In this document: one piece after another, positions 13,838 to 21,672 of the stretch
How positions within the stretch are numbered: position 1 is the first letter of the stretch
How the letters are laid out: each line of letters opens with the position of its first letter
Assembly: GCA_964627045.1 (NCBI GenBank)
Contig: CAZVIK010000044.1
Location: 1-23,067, forward strand
DNA: 23,067 nt
Direction: 5' to 3'
DNA from: CAZVIK01 sp964627045
Lineage (GTDB): Bacteria > Acidobacteriota > Terriglobia > Bryobacterales > Bryobacteraceae
Notes under the pieces: model-generated
What the model was told of the DNA's origin: nothing
The model's input: the letters and a program-made list of their open reading frames with translations, nothing else
Database searches by the model: none
Translations under genes and position numbers: made by a program

Positions 13838-16018
13838 CTATTGCAGCCTGACCTTCACGGCGTTGCTGGTGCGGCCGTCGATCTCCAAGGTGAGCGTCTG
13901 TTCGCCGGTGAGGCCGGGCGGAATCTGGACGTTCACCTGGTAGAGGCCGGGGTACACCGAGTTCAGTCCGCTGTAGGCGGGCGTGAGGCGCACGCCGCCC
14001 AAGGTAACGGCGACCGGCAGCACGGTCCGGTTCGTCGAGTCCACCGCGCCAAGCCCGGTACAGTAAATCTCGAACCACTCTCCGGCGGCAGCGGGGCGCG
14101 TGAGGGTGGTGTCGGCGGTGCCAGCGATCAGGATGGCGCCGTAGCCGCTCACCGCATCGTAGAAGATGCCAGGCAGCGCGGCGTAGACGCTCACCGCGGC
14201 CTCGCGCGAACTTCCCGCCGGGGAGGTCACAACGACACCGGCCGTGCCCGGAGCCGTGGCCAGGGGCGCCAGGAAGTTGATCTGTTGATCGCTCACGTAG
14301 ACCACCTGCACCGGAGCGCCGTTGACGGCGACCTGCACGCCGGAGAGGCTGGTGGGATAGGGGATGCTCGCCAGGGCGGTGGCGCCGGCGGCCAGCCGCA
14401 ATCCAAAGACGGTGCTGTAAGCGCCCGGCGCGAGGCCCGCAGCGTAAGAGGCCGAGTTGACCACGTGGGCACCCTCGAACGACGGTTTGTCCAGGTTGGT
14501 AAGATCGCTCAGGACGAGCGATGCGCTGGCGGCGTGGTTCCCGCTGCCCTGGTATTCGGCCGTGACAGCGTGCTCACCGGCCGGGTTCATGGCCACGGTC
14601 GCCGAGGCTGAGCCCTGCGCGTTCAACGCCACAGTGGCAAGGATCGCCTCCGCGTCGCGGAACACGACGGGACCCGAGGGGGTGCCGCCGCCCGGCGCGA
14701 CGGTCTGCACGGTGGCCGTGAAGGCGATCGAATCGCCAGCGGCCGAAGCGGTGAGCGTAGTGATCGTGGCGGCCGGTTGAACCACTTGGGCGAGAGTAGC
14801 GGCGCTGGAGGTGGGGCAGAGGGCGCCTCCGGCGTAGACGGCCACGATTTCGTGGGTAGCCACCGAGAGCGCGTTGGCCGTCCATTGCGCCAACCCGCCG
14901 GCGGCGATGGGGACCGAGGCCTGCCAGGCCTGTCCATCCATGAAAGCCACCGTGCCCGTGCAAGAGGCATCCAACTGAACCTGGAAGACGACCGGCTGCG
15001 CGAAGACCGAGGGATTCGCCGAACTGGTCAGCACCGGGCGGGTGTCGGCCGAGCGGACGGTCTGCGACAGATTGGGTGAGTTGCTGGCGGAAAACGCGGA
15101 GTTGCCGGGGTATACAGCGCGAATCAGGTGCGTGCCGGCGCTTAGCGATGACGTGGTGAGCGCCGCCTTTCCGTTGCTCAGCGTGGCCGTTCCGAACTGG
15201 ACCCCGCCGTCGGTGAAGTTCACCGTGCCGGGGGGAGGCCCCTGGCTGGAGGAAACCGTAGCGGTGAAGGTCACCGGATCGCCCGCCACCGACGGGTTCG
15301 GCGAGGCGGTCAGGTTGACCGAAGTCGGCGTCTTGGGGGCGGCGTTCACTACTTGCAGCAGCGCGGCCGAGGTGCTGGCGGCGCATCCGTCTCCGCCGCT
15401 GAAGGCCGCCGTCATGGAGTGGCTGCCTTCGGCGAGGTCGGTGGTCTGCATGACCGCCACTCCGCCGGCCAGCGGCGAAATCGAGAGATAGACGCCGTTA
15501 CGGAAGAACTGGACCGTCCCGGACGGCGCTCCGCCGGGGCAGTTGACCGTGGCGGTGAAGGTGACAATCTGGCCCGCCGTGGAGGGGTTGGGCACCGATG
15601 AAAGCGTGGTGGTGGTCGGCGTCCCGGGACCCGCAAGCACGACTTGGGTCACGGGGGGAGAGTAACTTCCGTCGTAGGCACCATCGCCCTGGTAGACGGC
15701 CGTGATCGAGTGGCTGCCGACGGCAAGCATGCTGGTGGCGTAAGTGGCGCGGCGGTCGACGAGCAGGGCCGAACCGATCGTCGCGGTTCCGTCCATGAAA
15801 ACGACCGCGCCGGTGGGGGTACCCGAGGCGGCGAATACGGTGGCGGTGAATGTGACTGTCTGGCCCTGAGCCGAGGGGTTGGCCGAAGAGACAACGGTGG
15901 TGGAGGTGGGCAATCCCGCCAGCGCCGCGGGCGCTACCATCACGGCGGCGAGCCAAACGAGGAAAAGAACCGGGAAATGCCGGGGAAAGCAACGAGGGAT
16001 GTCAGTCGGTGGGCACAC
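13838..16018 (-). CDS. Secreted Ig-like repeat protein with Solibacter-type C-terminal domain
   Basis: 726 residues from a GTG at 16018 with CCGGAG nine bases ahead; a TTG at 16087 is also in frame but gives an unlikely Pro-rich leader. The signal peptide is FLVWLAAVMVAPAALAG. Five Ig-like repeats (group 3 type) of about 95 residues follow, each opening with a Thr-rich strand and PNPS-AGQ-VTFTATV, then G-P-GTV-F-DG, and closing with the G-H-I-AVY-G pattern. The last 220 residues, from about NSASYAAGLAPG through YCTGLGAV to VKVRLQ, match the C-terminal domain common in Solibacter and Bryobacter proteins (TIGR03437-like). Probably a surface or extracellular structural or adhesive protein; no enzymatic motif is seen. 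Single-gene unit, divergent from the S55 gene. Confidence 0.88.
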   Translation of the reverse strand: MCPPTDIPRCFPRHFPVLFLVWLAAVMVAPAALAGLPTSTTVVSSANPSAQGQTVTFTATVFAASGTPTGAVVFMDGTATIGSALLVDRRATYATSMLAVGSHSITAVYQGDGAYDGSYSPPVTQVVLAGPGTPTTTTLSSVPNPSTAGQIVTFTATVNCPGGAPSGTVQFFRNGVYLSISPLAGGVAVMQTTDLAEGSHSMTAAFSGGDGCAASTSAALLQVVNAAPKTPTSVNLTASPNPSVAGDPVTFTATVSSSQGPPPGTVNFTDGGVQFGTATLSNGKAALTTSSLSAGTHLIRAVYPGNSAFSASNSPNLSQTVRSADTRPVLTSSANPSVFAQPVVFQVQLDASCTGTVAFMDGQAWQASVPIAAGGLAQWTANALSVATHEIVAVYAGGALCPTSSAATLAQVVQPAATITTLTASAAGDSIAFTATVQTVAPGGGTPSGPVVFRDAEAILATVALNAQGSASATVAMNPAGEHAVTAEYQGSGNHAASASLVLSDLTNLDKPSFEGAHVVNSASYAAGLAPGAYSTVFGLRLAAGATALASIPYPTSLSGVQVAVNGAPVQVVYVSDQQINFLAPLATAPGTAGVVVTSPAGSSREAAVSVYAALPGIFYDAVSGYGAILIAGTADTTLTRPAAAGEWFEIYCTGLGAVDSTNRTVLPVAVTLGGVRLTPAYSGLNSVYPGLYQVNVQIPPGLTGEQTLTLEIDGRTSNAVKVRLQ

Positions 16019-16211
16019 TGGGTCACACTCCGGACGCTGGCGGCATCGCGCTGAGCCGATCGTAACCGCCGGGGGCGGGTTGATCAATATTGCTGATGGA
16101 TGATAGCGGACCGTTTACTTTGGATATCACCGCGGCGGGCGCGGGCGGGGACGTGGCCCGCGTGCCGGGAGCGGGCTTCCGCTAGAATGGTGGGCAGGAA
16201 TCGGGCCATTG

Positions 16212-17972
16212 ATGCGTGTCTTAGCCACTTTGTTGGCCGCGGTATCTCTTTGCGCGCAGTCCGGATTCATGCCGGTCTCCGAGGTCCGCGCCGGGATGCA
16301 GGGAACCGGCCGGACGGTGTTCAGCGGTGACCGCATCGAAGAGTTCCAGGCGGAGGTCCTGGGCGTGCTGGAAAACGCCGGCCCGCGCCAGTCGCTGGTG
16401 CTGGCCCGGCTGTCGGGCGGGCCGCTGGCAACCACCGGCATCCTTCAAGGAATGAGCGGCAGCCCGGTGTACATCGGCGGGAGGCTGCTCGGCGCGGTGG
16501 CCATGGCGTTCGTCTACTCCAAGGAGCCGATCGCCGCCATCCGCCCGATTCAGGACGTGATCCAAGCGGCCGAAGCGGCGCCGCGGCGCACGGCGCGCGC
16601 AGCGGTGTCGTTGACCGGCACGGACCTGACGCGAGGGCTCGAGGAAGCGGCGGCGCTCGCGGCCGGCGGAACGCGGCTCATGGACATCGCCACGCCACTC
16701 TCCTTCAGCGGCTTCACACGCTCGACGGTGGAGCGGTTCGCGCCGCGGCTGCGCGCGCTGGGGCTGGAGCCGCAGCAGGGGATCTCCGGGGGGGCGCGGC
16801 TGAAGCCCGGCCTGGGCGACCCGGGTTCGCTGCAACCGGGTTCGATGATCAGCGTGCAGTTGGTGACCGGCGACATGAGCGTGGGGGCCGACGGCACGGT
16901 AACGCACATCGACGGGCGGCGCGTTTATGCCTTCGGTCACCGGTTTCTGTCGCTCGGCGGAACCGAGGTCCCGTTTGCGCGCGCCGAAGTGCTGGCCCTG
17001 CTGCCGAGCGTGCAAACGTCGTTCAAGATTTCGAGCCCGGTGGAGTGGATGGGCGCGATTTTGGCCGACCGCAGCACCGGGGTGGCCGGGGAACTCGGCC
17101 GGAAGGCCGCGTTGATCCCTTTGTCGATCGCGGTCTCCTCCCACGACGGCGGGCGAACCGCGCGCCACGACTACACGATGGAAATGGTGAACGACGCCAT
17201 CCTGAGCCCGCTGCTGATGCAGATGGCGCTATCGAGCGCGCTGGAGGCAACCGAACGCAGCGTGGGAGACGCCACCCTCGCGGTGCGCGGCGAGATCCGG
17301 TTTCGCGGCGAGGCCGCGCCCCTGCGGGTCGCAAGCAGTTACTCCGGAGACCAGAGCGTGCCGCAGGCCGCGGCCCTGGGCCCGGCGACGATCCTGGCCT
17401 ACGCGCTGCAAGGCGGCTTCGAGGACCTGAACCTACAGGGCGTCGCCCTGGAGGTGGACGCCTACCCGGAGCGGCGGCAGGCGCAGATCGATCAGGTGTG
17501 GACGTCGAAGCGCGAGGTCCGGCCGGGTGACGTGGTGGATGTGAACGTCGTGCTCACGCGGCCGGGAGGAGCGGAGACAACGCGCCGGGTCTCCTACCGG
17601 GTTCCGCCGGGTGCGTTGGCCGGGCCGCTGTACTTCACGGTGGGAGACAGCTCGGTGACCAACACGGCGGAGTACCGGCAGTATCTGGCGGCGCCGCCTG
17701 CAAGCGCAAGGCAGATGCTCTCGTTTCTGAATTCGCTGAGGGACAACACCAAGGCGTACGTGCGGGTTTGGCGCGCGGAGGCGGGCTACGAAATCGCCGG
17801 ACGCACGCTGCCCGCGCCCCCGGCCTCGATCGACCAGATCCTCGGAAGGGCGCAAGCGGGCGCGGTGGCCGCCTCGCCGGTTCGTAACGCGAAGATCGCC
17901 GAACTGGAGGTCGCCGCCGACGGGTGGGTGGTGACCGGCTCGAAGACCGTCCAGGTGGACATCAAAGAATGA
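16212..17972 (+). CDS. Exported SpoIVB-like S55 peptidase-domain protein
   Basis: 586 residues from ATG 16212 (a TTG lies one codon upstream). A short signal peptide (VLATLLAAVSLCAQS) precedes an S55-like domain: GFMPVSEVRAGMQGTGRTVFSG, then the nucleophile motif GMSGSPVYIGG with Ser84, and later VYAFGHRFLSLGG with His243. In SpoIVB the pair is His then Ser; here Ser comes first, as is usual for this exported subgroup. The C-terminal third is beta-rich with no known motif. SpoIVB itself cleaves a regulator during sporulation, but this organism type does not form spores of that kind, so the substrate is unknown. The stop overlaps the next ATG by ATGA, so it forms an operon with the propeller protein. 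A TAGAAT (16183-16188) inside the hairpin AGCGG-GCTT-CCGCT may be the -10. Confidence 0.88.
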   Translation: MRVLATLLAAVSLCAQSGFMPVSEVRAGMQGTGRTVFSGDRIEEFQAEVLGVLENAGPRQSLVLARLSGGPLATTGILQGMSGSPVYIGGRLLGAVAMAFVYSKEPIAAIRPIQDVIQAAEAAPRRTARAAVSLTGTDLTRGLEEAAALAAGGTRLMDIATPLSFSGFTRSTVERFAPRLRALGLEPQQGISGGARLKPGLGDPGSLQPGSMISVQLVTGDMSVGADGTVTHIDGRRVYAFGHRFLSLGGTEVPFARAEVLALLPSVQTSFKISSPVEWMGAILADRSTGVAGELGRKAALIPLSIAVSSHDGGRTARHDYTMEMVNDAILSPLLMQMALSSALEATERSVGDATLAVRGEIRFRGEAAPLRVASSYSGDQSVPQAAALGPATILAYALQGGFEDLNLQGVALEVDAYPERRQAQIDQVWTSKREVRPGDVVDVNVVLTRPGGAETTRRVSYRVPPGALAGPLYFTVGDSSVTNTAEYRQYLAAPPASARQMLSFLNSLRDNTKAYVRVWRAEAGYEIAGRTLPAPPASIDQILGRAQAGAVAASPVRNAKIAELEVAADGWVVTGSKTVQVDIKE

Positions 17973-20215
17973 AACGCTGGCACGCGGTACTCATGCTGTG
18001 TCTGGCGGTCCCGCCGACGTACGCGGCGGGCACCGCGACCTGGGAGATGAACAACTACCGCGACTTCCTTCGCGGGCGGTTCACGGGCGTGTCGCTCAGC
18101 CGCGACGGCCGGCTGCGGCTGGCCCCGGCGCTGGAGACGGCCTTCGCCTCCGACCAGCCCGTCGTCTGGAGCCTGGCGCGGGCTTCCGACGGGGCGGTCT
18201 ACGCCGGGACGGGGCATCGCGGGCGCGTGTTCCGGATCGACCGCTCCGGGGCGGCCAGTCTGCTGTGGACCGCCGAGGAACCCGAGGTGTTCGCCGTCGC
18301 GGTGGATGCGAAGGGTGTGGTCTATGCCGCCACGTCTCCCAACGGAAAGGTGTACCGGATCGAAAACGGCAAGGCGGCGGAGTTCTTTTCGCCGGCGGCG
18401 ACCTACATCTGGTCGCTGGCGACAGCCGCCGACGGCACGGTGTACGTGGGCACCGGCGACCAGGGGACCGTCTACCGGGTGGACGCGCAGGGCCGCGGCG
18501 AGGTCTACTACGAGACCGGCCAATCCCACGTGACCGCATTGGCGATCGACGCGAAGGGCCGTCTTCTAGCCGGGAGCGAACCCAACGGCATCCTGTACCG
18601 GATCGAGGCGCGCGATCGCGCGGCGGTGCTCTACGACGCCGCGCTACCCGAGATCCGGGCGGTGCGGGTGGCGGCCGACGGCGTGGTCTACGCGGCGGCG
18701 CAGGGCGGGGCAAGCACACGGCGGGCGTTATCGCCGGCGCAGGCGTATCCGTCGCCCACGTTCGCCGCTCCGCCGGCTTCGGCCACGTCGATTACGGTAA
18801 CCGAGGAGGCGCAGGCGGGCATCGAGATCCGCCCGCGCGCCGATTCGGCCAAGCCCGCGGCGGCGCCGGTACCGCAGGTGACGGCGCAGTTCGCTCCGGT
18901 CTCCGAGTTCCCTGGCGTGGAGCGCTCGGCGATCTATAGGATCACGCCCGACAACCTGGTGGAGACGCTGTGGAGTTCCAAAGAAGAAAGCGTTTACGAC
19001 ATGTTGCCGGACGGCGACCGGATTCACTTCGCCACAGACGCCCAGGGCCGGATCTACACTCTGGAGCGGGATGGCAAGGTGACACTGGTGGTGCAGACCA
19101 ACGAAGGCGAGGTCACGCGCCTGGTGGACGGCGGCGGCGGGCTGCTGGCGGGAACCGGAAACACCGGGAAGGTATACCGTCTGGGCGAGGCCACGGGGGC
19201 CGGAGGCGCCTTCGAATCCCCCGTGCACGACGCCGGGTCGGTGTCGCGCTGGGGACGGCTGAGCTGGCTCGCCGAGGAGTGCCGGGGGTGCCGGTTAGCG
19301 CTGCGCACGCGCAGCGGCAATTCGCTGCGGCCGGATCGCACCTGGAGCGAATGGTCGGCTCCGGTCACCGACGCCGAAGGTTCACCGGTGGCCAGCCCCA
19401 ACGCCAGGTACATCCAGTGGCAGGCGGAGTTCGGCGGAGCGGGCGGGCAGACGCCGGTCCTGGACAGCGTGACGCTGGCCTACCTGCCGCAGAACACGCC
19501 GCCGGTGGTGAAGAACATCATCGTGACGCCGGTGGCCACGGCGACGGCCGCGGCGAAGGCCACTCCGACGGCGCAGGCGGTGTCGAGCTCCTACAGCATC
19601 ACGGTTTCCGACACGGCCGACGCCGGCCCGGCCACCTCGGCCGGGACGCCGACCCAGGCGCTGGCTCGCGCCGGGTTGCGCCAACTCCAGATCACCTGGC
19701 AGCCGGAGGACCCCGACAACGACCGCCTCTCCTGCTCGCTCCATTTTCGCGGGCAGGGCGAGCAGGAGTGGAAGCTCCTCAAGCCGGACCTCCCGGAAGC
19801 CAGCCACATGGTGGACGGCGACGTACTGGCCGACGGCCGTTACTTCTTCCGGGTCACGTGCTCGGACCTGCCGAGCAATTCCATGGCAACGGCGAAGACC
19901 GCGGAGCTGATCAGTCCTCCGGTGCTCATCGACAACACGCCGCCACTGGTCGCCGCAGGCGCCGTCCGGCGTTCGGGCGGCGGGGCGGAGGTCGAATTCA
20001 CAGCCATGGATTCGGCCAGCATGCTGCGCCGCGCCGAATACTCGGTGGATGCGGGCCCCTGGACGCCGGCCGAGCCCGTCGACGGGATCTTCGACTCGCT
20101 GAAGGAGCAGATCCCGGTCAAACTGGCGAATCTCGCACCGGGCGAGCACCTGGTCGTGATCCGGGTCTACGATTCGGCCGAAAACGCGGGCCTGACGAAG
20201 GTCGTCCTCCGGTAG
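17969..20215 (+). CDS. Exported seven-bladed beta-propeller protein
   Basis: 748 residues from ATG 17969, overlapping the S55 stop by four bases; the 45-base longer frame would lie inside that gene. After a signal peptide (VLMLCLAVPPTYAAG) come blades of the type W-SLA-A-DG-VYAGT---G-V-RID; I count seven, five in series, a Ser/Thr/Ala/Pro-rich insert, then two (VYDMLPDG and VTRLVDGG). Residues about 410-510 form a beta-sandwich with LRTRSGN and WSEWS, and the C-terminus has Ig/fibronectin-like strands ending HLVVIRVYDSAENAG. No catalytic motif is visible. Probably a periplasmic or surface protein working with the S55-like protein; the exact role is unknown. Confidence 0.85.
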   Translation: MKRWHAVLMLCLAVPPTYAAGTATWEMNNYRDFLRGRFTGVSLSRDGRLRLAPALETAFASDQPVVWSLARASDGAVYAGTGHRGRVFRIDRSGAASLLWTAEEPEVFAVAVDAKGVVYAATSPNGKVYRIENGKAAEFFSPAATYIWSLATAADGTVYVGTGDQGTVYRVDAQGRGEVYYETGQSHVTALAIDAKGRLLAGSEPNGILYRIEARDRAAVLYDAALPEIRAVRVAADGVVYAAAQGGASTRRALSPAQAYPSPTFAAPPASATSITVTEEAQAGIEIRPRADSAKPAAAPVPQVTAQFAPVSEFPGVERSAIYRITPDNLVETLWSSKEESVYDMLPDGDRIHFATDAQGRIYTLERDGKVTLVVQTNEGEVTRLVDGGGGLLAGTGNTGKVYRLGEATGAGGAFESPVHDAGSVSRWGRLSWLAEECRGCRLALRTRSGNSLRPDRTWSEWSAPVTDAEGSPVASPNARYIQWQAEFGGAGGQTPVLDSVTLAYLPQNTPPVVKNIIVTPVATATAAAKATPTAQAVSSSYSITVSDTADAGPATSAGTPTQALARAGLRQLQITWQPEDPDNDRLSCSLHFRGQGEQEWKLLKPDLPEASHMVDGDVLADGRYFFRVTCSDLPSNSMATAKTAELISPPVLIDNTPPLVAAGAVRRSGGGAEVEFTAMDSASMLRRAEYSVDAGPWTPAEPVDGIFDSLKEQIPVKLANLAPGEHLVVIRVYDSAENAGLTKVVLR

Positions 20216-20241
20216 CCATCCACTACTGGCGTAGTGAATGG
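20216..20241 (+). terminator. Hairpin directly after the propeller gene
   Basis: CCAT-C-CACTAC and GTAGTG-A-ATGG pair over ten bases with one mismatch around TGGC, beginning one base after the TAG. No T-run follows; likely transcript end or 3' stabiliser. Confidence 0.5.
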
Positions 20242-20392
20242 GCGGCAGGTGCGCCGGCCGGGACGCGGCGTCGAGGGATCACCGCAGATTAACCACAATA
20301 ACCAGACCGCCAGCCGTCGGCGGCGGAGGCGCCAAGGGGCAAGACACGCATAAGTAGTTGTTTTCGAATGATTTCTGGTCTTCTCCAAGACG

Positions 20393-20424
20393 AAAATGCC
20401 CACCCTTTCCGGGGTGGGCATTTT
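20393..20424. terminator. Perfect bidirectional intrinsic terminator
   Basis: AAAATGCCCACCC (20393-20405) and GGGTGGGCATTTT (20412-20424) pair perfectly over 13 bases around a six-base loop. Both strands have a T-run. It would end the minus-strand RNA described next and any readthrough from the plus-strand propeller gene. Confidence 0.88.
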
Positions 20425-20500
20425 GTGTTCCCTGTTTCACCAGGGCGATGTTCAATGGGAGAACCAGGCTCGACGGCTTCGCAACCATCAAAACCCGTGT
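20393..20500 (-). ncRNA. Candidate stand-alone small RNA, about 108 nt
   Basis: A promoter with a good -35/-10 lies at 20507-20535 on the minus strand and a perfect terminator ends at 20393, with no gene after it (the next gene on this side ends convergently). In between, the RNA would fold into GAUGGUU-GCGA-AGCCGUC (20489-20472, seven pairs including wobbles, closed by a GNRA tetraloop) and CCCTG-loop-CAGGG (20445-20430), then the terminator stem. A 70-codon frame runs through it but crosses the terminator and has no ribosome site. I cannot match it to a known RNA class such as 6S, SRP RNA or tmRNA. Strand, ends and size are predicted from the sequence only. Confidence 0.55.
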
Positions 20501-20506
20501 GCTTGG

Positions 20507-20535
20507 ATCTTATTTCGTAGCGGCCTCCAAGTCAA
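20507..20535 (-). promoter_or_regulatory. Sigma70-type promoter for the small RNA
   Basis: Read on the minus strand, TTGACT (20535-20530) and TAAGAT (20512-20507) are separated by exactly 17 bases. The predicted start is near 20500. Confidence 0.6.
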
Positions 20536-20685
20536 GGGAAAAAGGCCACGAAAAGTACCACCATCCAAGCCCATCATCGCAAACGGCTTACGGGATGCGC
20601 CGCCGGGCCGCCGCCGGGCGGGGGCGCGGAAAAGGGCCGCTCCGGACGCCGGCATCTGCTTTGTAATCGATAGAAAAAGGGAGCC

Positions 20686-21672
20686 TTATCGATCTTCGAG
20701 ATTCAGGAGAATCATGTTCTCATCGCCGGCCCAGCCCCTGAAGTACCGGCGAGCGACGACGCGAAAACCGCCAAAGGCCAGCCCCGCGCCTAAGCAGAAT
20801 AGGAGCAACAGGCCGATCAGCGTGACGATGGTCAGGATCATGCTGCCGATGTTGTCGCGCGGCGTCGGCATCTGCTCGCTCCAGGTGATGGTGGCCTGGT
20901 ATTGAACCTTTGCGATGAGGCGTTCGGCCTCGTCCGGGTCGGCCGGCGGCAGGATGACGGCCACCAGCGGACCGCTGCGCTTCACCATGGCGCCGTCGAT
21001 CTTCGAGAACGCCGCCTCGCGGTCGCGGGCCATGTTGGGCGTGGGGTAGGAGAACACGCCGAGCGTGATTTCCCCGGCCTTGGTGGCATACCGCGTGAAC
21101 TGTCCTTCCGCGCCGGTGTGGAACGCCGCCACTGACGGAGGGATCCGTTTTTCAAAGTGCGCCAGCGACTCGGGGCCCAAGATGTACCGCTCGGAATTGG
21201 CGACGCGACCGGCAGGCGGGATGTATCCCGGAAGAGTGGGCAGAGCGCCCTGGTCGAGTTGCGGCAGGGTCTCCAGAAGCGGGATCAACGCCGCACCGTC
21301 CGGCTTCCAGCCTTCAAAACGCAACAGGTAGTTGTGGAAGGCGAGCACCAGAACGCCGGAAGTCTCCACAGCGAGGTCGCCGACCTTCGAGGGGACGGCA
21401 CCGGCGGGCCGCTGCCACTGGAATGCCGCCATAGCGCCGGTGGGGTCCTTGAACCGGCTGGCGACGGCGGTGAAGGTCTTCCCTTCCCCTTTGTAATCGG
21501 CCTGCTCGCTCTCCAGCAGGCCGTACTCCTCCCAGACGCCCCTGTCGCCTGGGGCGACGGCCTTCGCGCCGCCGCGCGCAAACGGCCCAAGTTGCTCCGG
21601 CCAGATGGCGCCGGACGCCGTTGCGCCGGACCACAGGCTCGCGAGGACAACAACGGTCAGGCTCCGCAGCAT
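20686..21672 (-). CDS. DUF6599-like exported protein with C-terminal membrane anchor
   Basis: 328 residues from ATG 21672, which lies inside the end of secA (16-base overlap); the frame could extend to 21705 but the signal peptide starts here: MLRSLTVVVLASLWSGATASG. The mature part starts IWPEQLGPFARGGAK and contains WEEYGLLESEQADY and an FQWQRPAGA block that I associate with the acidobacterial DUF6599 family. Near the C-terminus MILTIVTLIGLLLLFCLGAGLAFGG is one transmembrane segment, so the body is periplasmic with a short cytoplasmic tail. Function is unknown. The overlap suggests translation coupled to secA. Confidence 0.8.
   Translation of the reverse strand: MLRSLTVVVLASLWSGATASGAIWPEQLGPFARGGAKAVAPGDRGVWEEYGLLESEQADYKGEGKTFTAVASRFKDPTGAMAAFQWQRPAGAVPSKVGDLAVETSGVLVLAFHNYLLRFEGWKPDGAALIPLLETLPQLDQGALPTLPGYIPPAGRVANSERYILGPESLAHFEKRIPPSVAAFHTGAEGQFTRYATKAGEITLGVFSYPTPNMARDREAAFSKIDGAMVKRSGPLVAVILPPADPDEAERLIAKVQYQATITWSEQMPTPRDNIGSMILTIVTLIGLLLLFCLGAGLAFGGFRVVARRYFRGWAGDENMILLNLEDR

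Larger units (their letters stand above)
20242..20685. other. Convergent intergenic region outside the RNA gene
   Basis: Apart from the RNA gene, its promoter and the terminator, 20242-20392 shows no gene or strong structure. 20536-20685 is partly very GC-rich (20598-20640) with no recognisable gene. Confidence 0.4.

Noticed and set aside
18970..20292. Plus-strand open frame of 440 codons overlapping the propeller gene
   Set aside because: Low-complexity Gly/Arg-rich translation in another frame of a gene with clear propeller repeats; runs past its terminator hairpin.
20279..20491. Possible 70-residue protein on the minus strand
   Set aside because: It runs through the perfect terminator, lacks a ribosome site, and has no recognisable features; RNA gene preferred.
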